Shown: in pieces, positions 34,197 to 42,141 of the stretch
How positions within the stretch are numbered: the first letter of the stretch is position 1
Layout: every line of letters starts with the position of its first letter
Assembly (NCBI RefSeq): GCF_041361345.1
Contig: NZ_JBGKAD010000001.1
Span: 2,232,001 to 2,296,000, forward strand
From: Halobaculum sp. MBLA0147
Lineage (GTDB): Archaea; Halobacteriota; Halobacteria; Halobacteriales; Haloferacaceae
Direction: 5' to 3'
DNA: 64,000 nucleotides
Program-made: the position numbers and the translations under genes
The notes under the pieces: model-generated
Databases searched by the model: none
What the model saw: only the letters and a program-made list of their open reading frames with translations
What the model was told of the DNA's origin: nothing

Positions 34197-35033
34197 TCAG
34201 CTGCTCTTCGTCTCGGTGTCGTCGTCGCGGAGTTCTTCGAGTTCCGCCTCGATCTCCTCGTCGGCGGCCTCCGTCTCCAGATCCTCGAGGTTCGCCTCCG
34301 TGTCCGTGGAGTCGTCCGGCTCGGGCTCGGTCGTGCTCTTGCCCATCTCGGACTTGAGCGTCTCCAGTTCCGTCTCGACCTCGCGGTCGGCACGGCCCTG
34401 CTGGAGTTCCCGGTCGATCTCGTCGCCGCTGGCCATCGCGTCGTCGAAGGTGCCGTTGGCCTGGAGTTCGTCCATCGCCTCCGAGCGCGCCTCCATCTCC
34501 TCGGTGCGCTCTTCGGCGCGCTCGATGGCGCGGCCCACGTCCTCCATCTCGTCGCCGACGCCGGACATCGCCTCGTTCGCGCGGTTGGACGCCTCCGCGG
34601 CCTCGTAGCGCGCCTTCATCGTCTCCTTCTTCGTCTTGAACTCCTCGATGCGGGTCTGGAGCTGGTTCTTCTTCTCGACGAGTTGGTCCTGCGTACTCTG
34701 GAGGTCGGCGATCTGACTCTCCAAGTCCTCGATCTGGCTCATCTTCGACTTCTTCTTCTCCAGCGCCTTCCGCGCGAGATCCTCGCGGTCCTGCTGGACG
34801 GCCTCGCGAGCCTGTTCGTTGTGTTTGTCGACGTTGTCCTCCAGTTTGCGCTTCTGCATCTCCAGTCGCTTCTTCTGGGTCGTCAGGTCGGCGATCCCCT
34901 GCTTGACCTCCTGCAGCTCGTCGCGCATCTGCTCGTAGCTGTAGTCGAGGGTCTCGGAGGGGTCCTCCGCCCGGTTGAGCACGGAGTTGAGCTTCGACCG
35001 GACGACGTACGACGCCCGAGAGAGGATTCCCAT
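34197..35033 (-). CDS. pspA: PspA/IM30 family coiled-coil membrane-stress protein
   Basis: The 278-residue protein starts MGILSRASYVVRSKLNSVLNRAEDPSETLDYSYEQM, the PspA N-terminus with amphipathic membrane-binding helix. A long charged coiled coil follows (about 35-190), then an acidic C-terminal third rich in Glu/Asp/Thr. PspA-type ESCRT-III-like proteins bind damaged or remodelling membranes. The ATG at 35033 has a TTTATC box (minus strand, 35057-35063). No phage-shock partner genes are beside it. The acidic tail is longer than in bacterial PspA. Confidence 0.88.
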   Translation of the reverse strand: MGILSRASYVVRSKLNSVLNRAEDPSETLDYSYEQMRDELQEVKQGIADLTTQKKRLEMQKRKLEDNVDKHNEQAREAVQQDREDLARKALEKKKSKMSQIEDLESQIADLQSTQDQLVEKKNQLQTRIEEFKTKKETMKARYEAAEASNRANEAMSGVGDEMEDVGRAIERAEERTEEMEARSEAMDELQANGTFDDAMASGDEIDRELQQGRADREVETELETLKSEMGKSTTEPEPDDSTDTEANLEDLETEAADEEIEAELEELRDDDTETKSS

Positions 35034-35184
35034 ACACGGCCATTGGGACTCTACCAGATAAATCCTGATCACACGTCTCGCGACGCTCGACGCTGCCTCC
35101 CGCCGACCGGCCGACCGACTCCGATCTCGACGGTCTCGAGCGGACGCCGACAGACTCGTGAGGGTCACGCTCGGATCGGCAGGC

Positions 35185-35907
35185 GTGACAGACGACACGA
35201 CGGGTGACACCGGAACCGGTGGGGAGACCGACTCGCCCGCGCAGGAGTCGGTCGTCGTCCCGGGTGGTCGCGACGTGCGCGGGACACTGGATCGTGCGGC
35301 GCGCGGCGCGAACCACGCGGTGGACGACGACACCGACCACCGGACGAGCGACGAGACCGCCGACGCCTGTGTCGTCGCGTGTCCGCCACACCCACAGCAC
35401 CGCGGACACCGGGGTGACGACCGACTCGTCGCCGTCTCGGAGACGGTCCGCGCGGCCGGGATCGACTGTCTCCGGTTCGACTACGGCGACTGGGACGAGG
35501 GGTACGGGGAGCGGGCGGACGTGCGAGCCGCCGTCGACTGGGCCCGCGAACGGTACGACTGTGTCGGCCTGTTCGGGTTCAGTTTCGGTGCCACCCTGAG
35601 TCTCCTCGTCGCGGGCGAGGACCGGGATGTCGCGGTCGTCGTCGCGTTGGCCCCGACTGCCCGCATCGCGTCGGATCTCGACGCGGTCGCGGCCGTCCCG
35701 TCGGTCACCGCGCCGCTCCGGGTCGTCTACGGCAGTCGCGACGACGTGGCCGACTGTGAGCCGGTGGTCGCGGCGGTCGCGGACGCGCGCCGCGCCGGCG
35801 CGGACGCCGAGACACGGGAACTCGCTGCGGACCACTTCTTCGTCGGGCAGACGGACCAGGTGGCCGCCGCCGCGGGGGAGCCACTCGTCTCCGTGCTGGC
35901 CGAGTGA
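35185..35907 (+). CDS. Alpha/beta-hydrolase (dienelactone hydrolase-like)
   Basis: The 240-residue protein has an alpha/beta-hydrolase core: VACPPHPQHRGHRGDD with the oxyanion region, nucleophile elbow GFSFGA (Ser), VYGSRDDV with the acid residue and AADHFFVGQ with the catalytic His. It is a soluble hydrolase of unknown substrate, similar to COG2945-type proteins. The GTG at 35185 (VTDDTTGDTG) is favoured over an earlier ATG whose extra nine residues look non-coding. It starts about 150 nt from the divergent pspA gene. Confidence 0.82.
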   Translation: MTDDTTGDTGTGGETDSPAQESVVVPGGRDVRGTLDRAARGANHAVDDDTDHRTSDETADACVVACPPHPQHRGHRGDDRLVAVSETVRAAGIDCLRFDYGDWDEGYGERADVRAAVDWARERYDCVGLFGFSFGATLSLLVAGEDRDVAVVVALAPTARIASDLDAVAAVPSVTAPLRVVYGSRDDVADCEPVVAAVADARRAGADAETRELAADHFFVGQTDQVAAAAGEPLVSVLAE

Positions 35908-36154
35908 GTCGCCCGGCGCTCGCCGATCCACCGACACGACGAGACGCCGTCGGCCGGCGTACCGACACGGCCCCTCCGACCGACACCGAGACGACGACCG
36001 AGAACTGTGGATTCGAGAGGGTTTCGTCCGGACTCCCGACCGCGCGGTCGGAGATCCTCCCGATTCTCTCCGATACAGAACAAATGTCCACTATTCACAG
36101 TCTCCGTGACACACGTGCACACTCTATTCCGGCTGGCGTGGACAGATGAGAAGG

Positions 36155-36160
36155 GTTATA
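36155..36160 (+). promoter_or_regulatory. TATA box of cspA
   Basis: TTATA about 28-33 nt upstream of the cspA ATG. The surrounding 36060-36190 region is noticeably AT-richer than its neighbours. The 280 nt between the hydrolase and cspA genes hold no other recognisable gene. Confidence 0.6.
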
Positions 36161-36187
36161 CGTGTGTCCCGCGTTCGTTCGGTTGCA

Positions 36188-36382
36188 ATGGCGAAAGGAA
36201 ACGTTGACTTCTTCAACGACACAGGCGGCTACGGTTTCATCTCGACGGACGACTCGGAGGAGGACGTGTTCTTCCACATGGAAGACGTCGGCGGTCCGGA
36301 TCTGACGGAGGGTGAGGAGATCGAATTCGAAATCGAGCAGGCGGACAAGGGCCCGCGCGCGACGAACGTCGTGCGGCTGTAA
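36188..36382 (+). CDS. cspA: Cold-shock-domain protein
   Basis: The 64-residue protein is a single cold-shock domain that binds single-stranded nucleic acid and melts RNA structure. RNP1 is GGYGFI (13-18), RNP2 is DVFFHM (26-31). The ATG at 36188 (MAKGNVDFFND) is the family start; an upstream ATG gives a spurious basic extension. A TTATA box lies about 30 nt before it. It is convergent with the ABC exporter; copy B of the two-hairpin element lies between them. Confidence 0.95.
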   Translation: MAKGNVDFFNDTGGYGFISTDDSEEDVFFHMEDVGGPDLTEGEEIEFEIEQADKGPRATNVVRL

Positions 36383-36499
36383 CTCGGCCAGACGCGACCC
36401 ACAATCGACTGTGCTGCGACTTCTCTTCGGACGCGACACGAGGTAGCGACGGCGTCGTCGGTGAGACGCGACACGACTCGCACAGCGGTGGTGCCGGTC

Positions 36500-36619
36500 G
36501 TGGTCGCGGCAGAGCGATCCAGTGCGGAGCGGTGGCGGTACGGAGCAGTCGCGGAGCGGTGGCGGTAGCGGTCGCGGAGCGGTAGCGGTGGCGGAGCGGT
36601 GCGGCTGCGGAGCGGTCAC
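36500..36619. repeat. CACCGC-rich tail of copy B (complement strand)
   Basis: On the minus strand the sequence is a run of CACCGCTCCGC/ACCGCTACCGC-like words; on the plus strand it reads GCGGTAGCGGT and similar. Positions 36383-36499 upstream of it hold no recognisable gene. Confidence 0.7.
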
Positions 36620-36735
36620 CGCCAGCACACCCACCGCGAGCGCGCCGAACGGCGCGCTCGCGGCCCTTTTTGGCCGAGCTTTTTTCCTCGGGTGGCCGCC
36701 GCAGGCGGCCACCCCGAGGAGTCAAAAAGGTCGGT
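36620..36735 (-). repeat. Two-hairpin element, copy B
   Basis: The element reads on the minus strand and begins two nucleotides after the TGA of the ABC exporter gene: ACCGACC, T5, hairpin 1 (36686-36719), A6, GCTCGGCC, A5, hairpin 2 (36636-36661, stem GCGAGCGCGCCG with loop TT) and GGTGGGTGTGCTGGCG. Hairpin 1 has the CCGCC/GGCGG apical stem and one bulged base compared with copies A and D. It lies between convergent genes cspA and the ABC exporter. Confidence 0.9.
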
Positions 36736-36737
36736 CT

Positions 36738-38690
36738 TCAGTCGTCCGTCGCCTCGGCGCTGGTGCGACTCGCGCGTTCGCTGGCGCGTTCGACGAACTC
36801 CTCGGGGAGCTCGTCGATCTCGCCCGCCTGGACGCCCCAGAGGTGGGCGTACAGCCCGTCCTCGGCCAGCAGGTCCTCGTGACTGCCGCGTTCGACGATC
36901 CGGCCGTCCTCCAAGACGACGATGGTGTCGGCGTCCTTGATCGTCGACAGCCGGTGGGCGATGGCGAAGGTGGTGCGGTCCTCGGTGAGTTTGTCCAGCG
37001 AGCGCTGGATCAGCATCTCCGTCTCCGTGTCCACGTCCGAGGTCGCCTCGTCCAAGATGAGGATCTCCGGGTCCTTCAGGACGGCGCGGGCGATGGAGAG
37101 CCGCTGGCGCTGCCCGCCCGACAGCTTCACGCCGCGTTCGCCGATCTCCGTGTCGTACCCCTCGGGGAGGTTGGTGATGAAGTCGTGTGCCTCCGCGACC
37201 TTCGCGGCCTCGACGATCTCCTCGTGGCTCGCGTCGAAGGTGCCGTACTCGATGTTCTCGGCGACCGTGCCGTAGAACATGAAGCTCTCCTGGGAGACGT
37301 AGCCGAGCGACTGGCGGAGACTCGGGATCGTCACGTCACGCAGGTCCTGGCCGTCGATCTCGATCGCTCCGTCGTCGACGTCGTACATCCGGAGGAGGAG
37401 CTTGAGGACGGTGGACTTCCCGGCACCCGTCGGCCCGACGAGTGCCATCGTCTCGCCGCCACCCACCTCGAAGCTCACGTCTTCGACGATCGTCTCCTCG
37501 TCGTCGTAGCCGAACGTCACGTCGTCGTAGACGATCTCGCCGTCGGTGACTTCGAGTGCCTGCGCGTCCGGGTCCTCGACGATCCGGGAGGGCTCGTCCA
37601 TCAGCCCGAAGATCCGCGCCGAGGAGGCACGCGCCCGCTGGTACATGTTGATGATCTGGCCGAACTGCGCCATCGGCCAGATGAACCGCTGGGTGAGGGT
37701 GATGAAGATGATGAACTCCCCGATGGAGACGGTGCCAGCGAACGGACCGGGAGCGCCGTCGAACACCCACAGGCCGCCGACGAGGAAGGTCAACACGAAG
37801 CCGACGCCGGCGATGACACGCAGTCCCGGGAAGAACTTGATCCGGGTGGCGATGGCGTCCCAGTTGGCGTCGAAGTAGTCCATCGACACGTCGTCGACGC
37901 GGTCGGACTCGAACCCCTCGGTGTTGGAGGTCTTGATCACCTGGACGCCGCCGAGGTTGTTCTCCAGTCGGGAGTTGAGCTGTCCGACCGACGAGCGCAC
38001 GTCGGCGTACTTCGGCTGGATCGTGGAGATGAACCGCCAGGTGAAGAAGGCGATCAGCGGGACCGGTACCAACGCGACGAGCGCCAGCTGCCAGTTGATC
38101 GAGAAGAGGATGGCGGCGATGGCGATCACCATCACCGAGAGCCGGAAGAAGGAGTTCATCCCGTCGTTGAGGAACCGCTCCAGGCGGTTCACGTCGTTCG
38201 AGAGGATGGACATCATCTCGCCGGTCTGCTTGTCGGCGAAGAAGTCCATGTTCAATCGCTGCATCTTGTCGTACGTGTCGGTCCGCACGTCGTGTTGGAT
38301 GTTCTGCGCGAAGGAGTTCCACCCCCAGTTCCGAGACCAGTGGAAGGAGGCGCCACCGAAGAAGCCGAGCCCGATCAGCCCGATGGAGAGGTAGAACTGG
38401 CCCATCTGGGTGGCGGGGACGACGGCCTCCAGCCACGGCGTCGGGAGGCGTGTCAGTCCGTGGACGGACTCGACGTACGTCGTCTCGTCGCGGAAGATGG
38501 AGTCGACCGCGACCCCCAACACGAGTGGGGGGACGAGGTCGAGCACGCGAGCGACGACGCTCGCGACGAAGCCGACGACGAACTGGAGAGTGTTCTCGCG
38601 ACCGTACTCGCCGAACAACCGACGCATCGGATTGTCCGTCTTCTCGCGGACGTCTTCGAAGGGGTCGTCTTCCTCAGCGGGGTGACTCAT
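36738..38690 (-). CDS. ABC exporter, fused permease and ATPase
   Basis: The 650-residue half-transporter has six predicted transmembrane helices in residues about 35-350 and a C-terminal ATPase with Walker A GPTGAGKST, Q-loop region YVSQESFMF, signature LSGGQRQRLSIARA, Walker B ILILDEATSDVD and switch AIAHRLSTI. It should act as a homodimer exporting lipids, peptides or drugs. The ATG at 38690 has a GGATTTAG element about 27 nt upstream. The gene ends two bases before element copy B. Substrate unknown. Confidence 0.92.
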   Translation of the reverse strand: MSHPAEEDDPFEDVREKTDNPMRRLFGEYGRENTLQFVVGFVASVVARVLDLVPPLVLGVAVDSIFRDETTYVESVHGLTRLPTPWLEAVVPATQMGQFYLSIGLIGLGFFGGASFHWSRNWGWNSFAQNIQHDVRTDTYDKMQRLNMDFFADKQTGEMMSILSNDVNRLERFLNDGMNSFFRLSVMVIAIAAILFSINWQLALVALVPVPLIAFFTWRFISTIQPKYADVRSSVGQLNSRLENNLGGVQVIKTSNTEGFESDRVDDVSMDYFDANWDAIATRIKFFPGLRVIAGVGFVLTFLVGGLWVFDGAPGPFAGTVSIGEFIIFITLTQRFIWPMAQFGQIINMYQRARASSARIFGLMDEPSRIVEDPDAQALEVTDGEIVYDDVTFGYDDEETIVEDVSFEVGGGETMALVGPTGAGKSTVLKLLLRMYDVDDGAIEIDGQDLRDVTIPSLRQSLGYVSQESFMFYGTVAENIEYGTFDASHEEIVEAAKVAEAHDFITNLPEGYDTEIGERGVKLSGGQRQRLSIARAVLKDPEILILDEATSDVDTETEMLIQRSLDKLTEDRTTFAIAHRLSTIKDADTIVVLEDGRIVERGSHEDLLAEDGLYAHLWGVQAGEIDELPEEFVERASERASRTSAEATDD

Positions 38691-38826
38691 GGGGTACGAG
38701 ACGGTGGTGTCCCAGTCACTAAATCCTTCGCTTCGTTTCGAAACACGGGGGGTTCTGCCCTGCCGGAACGGGTGGCTGCCGGCGGGACCGTCCCATCCGA
38801 CGTGGGTCGTGGGCGGCCGACGCGAC

Positions 38827-39327
38827 TCACTCGGCCGCCCGACCGGGCCACGAGAGCGTGTCGCCGACGGTCACGCCCGTCCGGTTCGTGTAGCCGTACG
38901 GCACTTCGAGGACGTACTGCCCCCGCCCGCGGTAGCGTTCCAGTGCCGATTCGGGTGTGTTCGGCGGCGGGAGTTCCGCGTGGTGGACTCGTGTGACCGT
39001 CCCGTTCGGGGCGACGAAGAGGATGTCCAGCGGGAAGGCCATGTCACGCATCACGTAGGCGTACTGCCCCGGCGCGTCGTGGACGAACAGCATCCCCTCG
39101 TCGTCGTCCAGCGAGTCGGTGGCCGAGAGGCCGACGTAGCGTTTGCGGCTCGTGTCGGCGATCCGCACGTCGACGGTCGCGAGCGTCGTCCCGTCCTCGT
39201 CGGCGACGGTCACCGTCGTCCGCTCGTACTCGCTCGGAGCGAGGAGTCCCGGGGCGAGCGTGACCGCCACGCCGCCGGCTACCAACAGGAGCAGCACCAC
39301 GGTGACGACGAGGCGTCTGCGTGCCAC
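38827..39327 (-). CDS. Membrane-anchored DUF192 family protein
   Basis: The 166-residue protein has an N-terminal hydrophobic helix (VVTVVLLLLVAGGVAVTLA, about 6-25) that anchors or exports it, then a DUF192 domain (RYVGLSATDSLDDDEGMLF, YVMRDMAFPLDILFV, VLEVPYGYTNRTGVTVGDTL). Domain size is normal; function is unknown. The GTG at 39327 (VARRRLVV) is favoured because a CTTTCG element lies about 25 nt upstream; a longer frame starts at 39378. It is a paralogue of the soluble DUF192 at 24488-24844 but poorly similar outside the motifs. Confidence 0.78.
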   Translation of the reverse strand: MARRRLVVTVVLLLLVAGGVAVTLAPGLLAPSEYERTTVTVADEDGTTLATVDVRIADTSRKRYVGLSATDSLDDDEGMLFVHDAPGQYAYVMRDMAFPLDILFVAPNGTVTRVHHAELPPPNTPESALERYRGRGQYVLEVPYGYTNRTGVTVGDTLSWPGRAAE

Positions 39328-39412
39328 ACGACCATCTGGTGGTGAGTCGCCGAAAGCGTGTCGACAGACGAAAGGCAAACGTTATTCTTCGTCGTGTGTC
39401 AGTGTCGACAGC

Positions 39413-39485
39413 GGGCTCGTGGTCTAGTGGTTATGACGCTTCCCTTACAAGGAAGAGATCGGCGGTTCGATCCCGCCCGAGCCCA
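39413..39485 (+). tRNA. tRNA-Val (anticodon UAC)
   Basis: The 73-nt sequence folds as a cloverleaf: acceptor GGGCTCG/CGAGCCC, D-arm with GGTCTAGTGG, anticodon stem CTTCC/GGAAG with loop CTTACAA (anticodon TAC at 39446-39448), and T-arm GGCGGTTCGATCCCGCC. A is the discriminator base; CCA is not encoded. No intron is present. The 3' half is duplicated 84 bp downstream. Confidence 0.95.
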
Positions 39486-39580
39486 TGCGAGGCGGATCGA
39501 GCCCTAGTCGCGCGCAGCGAACGTCGTGAGCGAGCACGTCTGGTTCCGGTTCGATCCCGCCCGAGCCCATGCGAGGCGGA
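39463..39580 (+). repeat. 34-bp direct repeat of the tRNA 3' end (attachment-site-like scar)
   Basis: The 34 bases at 39463-39496, covering the T-arm, acceptor 3' strand and a short trailer, recur exactly at 39547-39580. A 50-bp spacer separates them. Duplicated tRNA 3' ends are the usual footprint of site-specific integration by tyrosine recombinases. No integrase or cargo remains between the copies, so it may be the scar of a lost or shrunken element, or a simple tandem duplication. Confidence 0.85.
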
Positions 39581-39641
39581 GATTCTGATCGCTCGGTGTT
39601 ACAGGCCGGCACTCGACCGGTGGTCGGACCCGTCGCGGAAG

Positions 39642-40730
39642 TCAGTCGTCGCCGGGGTCCGGTTCTGCGTCTGCCGGCGCGTGTTCGCGTCCGAGTTCTT
39701 CGGCAGCGTCCCCCGCCGTCGCCGTGTCGTCGGCCGCCGCCGTACCCTCGACGGCCGTCTCGCGCGTGGTCGCGCCGACACCCGTGCCCGTACGCTCGGG
39801 GTCTGCCTCCGGGACGCGCTCTTCCAGTGCCTCGACGCGGTCGAGCATCTCCCCGTGGAGCGTCACGACCAGGTCCGACAGCGCGGCGAAGATGAGGAAC
39901 TGGATCCCGAGGATGATCGCGGTTCCACCGGCGAACGCCAGCACCTCGTGGGAGATCCGGTTGACGAACCAGTCGTAGGCGACGAACGCCTCGACGGCGA
40001 CTCCGAGGAGCCCGACGGCGACCCCGAGACTCCCGAAGTAGAACAGCGGGTTCGCCGTCTTCGCCTTCCGGTACAGCGCCGCGAGGATGATCCACCCGTC
40101 TTTCACCGGGTGGAGGTTCGTGCTCGACCCGTCCGGTCGCGGGAGATACGTGATCGGGACGACCTCGACGGCGATCCCACGGCGCGCACACTCCACGCAC
40201 ATCTCCGTCTCGATACCGAACCCGTCCGCGAGCAGGCGGAGTCGCCGGAACGACGCGACGGTGAACGCCCGGTACCCCGAGAGGATGTCCCCGTAGTCCT
40301 CCCCGTGGATCACCCGGAACAGCCAGTTGAAGATCGAGTTCCCGACGTCGTTGAACCGCGTCATCGCGTCCTCGTGCATCTCGCCGTACCGGTCGCCGAT
40401 CACGTGCTCGGCGCGGCCCGCGAACAGCGGCTCCAACATCGCGTCGGCGTCCTCCGGCCGGTAGGTGCAGTCGGCGTCCGCCAGGAGGACGTACGGCGTG
40501 TCCACGTGCTCGCGGACCCCCTCGCGAATCGCCTGCCCCTTCCCACTGCCGGACTGGACGACGACTCGCGCGCCGGCCTCACGAGCGATCTCCCGCGTCC
40601 CGTCGCTCGACCCGCCGTCGACGACGAGGACGTTCTCGAACCCTGCGTCCCGGAACCCCTCGACGACCTCCCCGACCGTCTCCGACTCCTGGTAGGCGGG
40701 CAACAGGACACAGACTGCGTCGCGATCCAT
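39642..40730 (-). CDS. aglJ: AglJ-like dolichol-phosphate glycosyltransferase
   Basis: The 362-residue protein has a GT2 domain (about 5-230) with VLLPAYQESETVGEVVEGF, VVDGGSSDGT, QSGSGKGQAIREG, LADADCTY (DxD) and DILSGYRAFT, then two or three transmembrane helices (about 248-330) and an acidic tail. It matches from memory the haloarchaeal AglJ group, which loads the first sugar onto dolichol phosphate for S-layer N-glycosylation. The ATG at 40730 (MDRDAVCVLLPAY) begins the conserved domain; a longer frame runs through element copy C and is rejected. Confidence 0.82.
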   Translation of the reverse strand: MDRDAVCVLLPAYQESETVGEVVEGFRDAGFENVLVVDGGSSDGTREIAREAGARVVVQSGSGKGQAIREGVREHVDTPYVLLADADCTYRPEDADAMLEPLFAGRAEHVIGDRYGEMHEDAMTRFNDVGNSIFNWLFRVIHGEDYGDILSGYRAFTVASFRRLRLLADGFGIETEMCVECARRGIAVEVVPITYLPRPDGSSTNLHPVKDGWIILAALYRKAKTANPLFYFGSLGVAVGLLGVAVEAFVAYDWFVNRISHEVLAFAGGTAIILGIQFLIFAALSDLVVTLHGEMLDRVEALEERVPEADPERTGTGVGATTRETAVEGTAAADDTATAGDAAEELGREHAPADAEPDPGDD

Positions 40731-40769
40731 CACACGCCAGTCGTCTCGGGAGGGTGATAGGCCTTCCCC

Positions 40770-40885
40770 ACCGACCTTTTTCACTCCTCGGGGTGGCCGC
40801 CTGCGGCGGCCACCCGAGGAAAAAAGCTCGGCCAAAAAGGGCCGCGAGCGCGCCGTTCGGCGCGCTCGCGGTGAGTGTGCTGGCG
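40770..40885 (+). repeat. Two-hairpin element, copy C
   Basis: It has the order of copies A, B and D: ACCGACC, T5, hairpin 1 (40786-40819, apical CCGCC/GGCGG), A6, GCTCGGCC, A5, hairpin 2 (40844-40869, loop TT), GGTGAGTGTGCTGGCG. The copy is almost identical to copy B. Unlike the others it does not follow a gene end. It lies 40 nt upstream of the start of the leftward aglJ gene, in a divergent gap. Confidence 0.9.
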
Positions 40886-41530
40886 GCGACCGCCACCGCA
40901 CCGCTCCGCGCCACACCGCTGTCGCTCTCCACCGCACCGCACCACTACCGCACCGCTCCGCCCCGCCACCGAACCTCCTCGCCCCGCACCGCCATCGCCC
41001 CGCACCGCACCACTACCGCACCGCTCCGCCCCGCCACCGAACCTCCTCGCCCCGCACCGCCATCGCCCCGCACCGCACCACTACCGCACCGCTCCGCCCC
41101 GCCACCGAACCTCCTCGCCCCGCACCGCCATCGCCCCGCACCGCACCACTACCGCACCGCTCCGCCCCGCCACCGAACCTCCTCGCCCCGCACCGCCATC
41201 GCCCCGCACCGCACCACGACCGCCCCGCAACCGCACCGCCCCATCCCTACACCGCCCCAGCCCCGCACCGCCATCGCCCCGCCCCGCACCACGACCGCCC
41301 CGCAACCGCACCGCCCCATCCCTACACCGCCCCAGCCCCGCACCGCCATCGCCCCGCCCCGCACCACGACCGCCCCGCAACCGCACCGCCCCATCCCTAC
41401 ACCGCCCCAGCCCCGCACCGCCATCGCCCCGCCCCGCACCACGACCGCCCCGCAACCGCACCGCCCCATCCCTACACCGCCCCAGCTCCGCACCGCCCCA
41501 GCCCCGCACCGCAACCGCCTCCATACGGAG
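40886..41530. repeat. Expanded CACCGC tail of copy C: 68-bp (x4) and 75-bp (x4) tandem arrays
   Basis: After copy C the CACCGC-rich tail forms two arrays. The word GAACCTCCTC recurs at 40971, 41039, 41107 and 41175 (68-bp period). The word CCATCCCTAC recurs at 41241, 41316, 41391 and 41466 (75-bp period). Copies within each array are nearly identical, so expansion is recent. Long open frames across it encode only Pro/Ala/Arg/His low complexity and are not genes. Confidence 0.92.
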
Positions 41531-41753
41531 ACTGCTACGGCCAGTCTCTCCGAGACCACCGTTTCGCCTGCAGACGGTCGTCGACCCCCGGGCGGATCCA
41601 CCCGAGACACCACCGACTGCCCCCACCTCACGCGCCACGGTGCCCACCGACTGGCACCTACGCCGGACGAGTCCGACGGCCGTCGGACGGACGCGAGACG
41701 CTCCGTCCGCCGCCACCACGAGGTTGATACCCGACGAGCCCCTCAGACCGACT

Positions 41754-41924
41754 ATGCAGTGTCACTACTGCGACGAGGACGCGGCCTACGCCGCCGAGTC
41801 CGACGGGCTCCGCGTCGGTCTCTGCGAAGACCACTTCCGCGAGCGCGTCGAGGAACTCGCCGAAGACGAGGGCCTCGAACGCGTCCGCGAACAAGTCGAC
41901 GTGCGACAACCCGACCACGAGTAG
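41754..41924 (+). CDS. Small CxxC protein (DUF6757-like)
   Basis: The 56-residue protein starts MQCHYCDEDAAYAAESDGLRVGLC and has CHYC plus a later Cys-Glu-Asp-His (CEDH), a probable zinc-binding set, followed by an acidic helix. It looks like a conserved small haloarchaeal zinc protein family (DUF6757, from memory). A TTGATAC element lies about 27 nt upstream of the ATG. The function is unknown. The gene is much shorter than the open frame around it, which runs through the CACCGC arrays. Confidence 0.75.
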   Translation: MQCHYCDEDAAYAAESDGLRVGLCEDHFRERVEELAEDEGLERVREQVDVRQPDHE

Positions 41925-42141
41925 GCACCCGCCGTCGTCCACACGGACGCTGCCCCGCTGTCACCTCCGGCGCGCCACGGCACCCCACCCGCTCGACTCC
42001 TCACCCGCACCTGTCGCCGCCTACCGTCTGCCCTCTCCCGGTTACTCCTCCCCTCGTCGGACGAGCGGACGCTCGACCACCCGTGACCACCCGGCGGGGC
42101 CTCGGCAAACGGTTATGTGAGTTCGTGACGAATAGGCACAC

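Noticed and set aside
39547-39580. Second tRNA gene
   Set aside because: Only the T-arm and acceptor 3' strand are copied. There is no anticodon arm or 5' acceptor strand.
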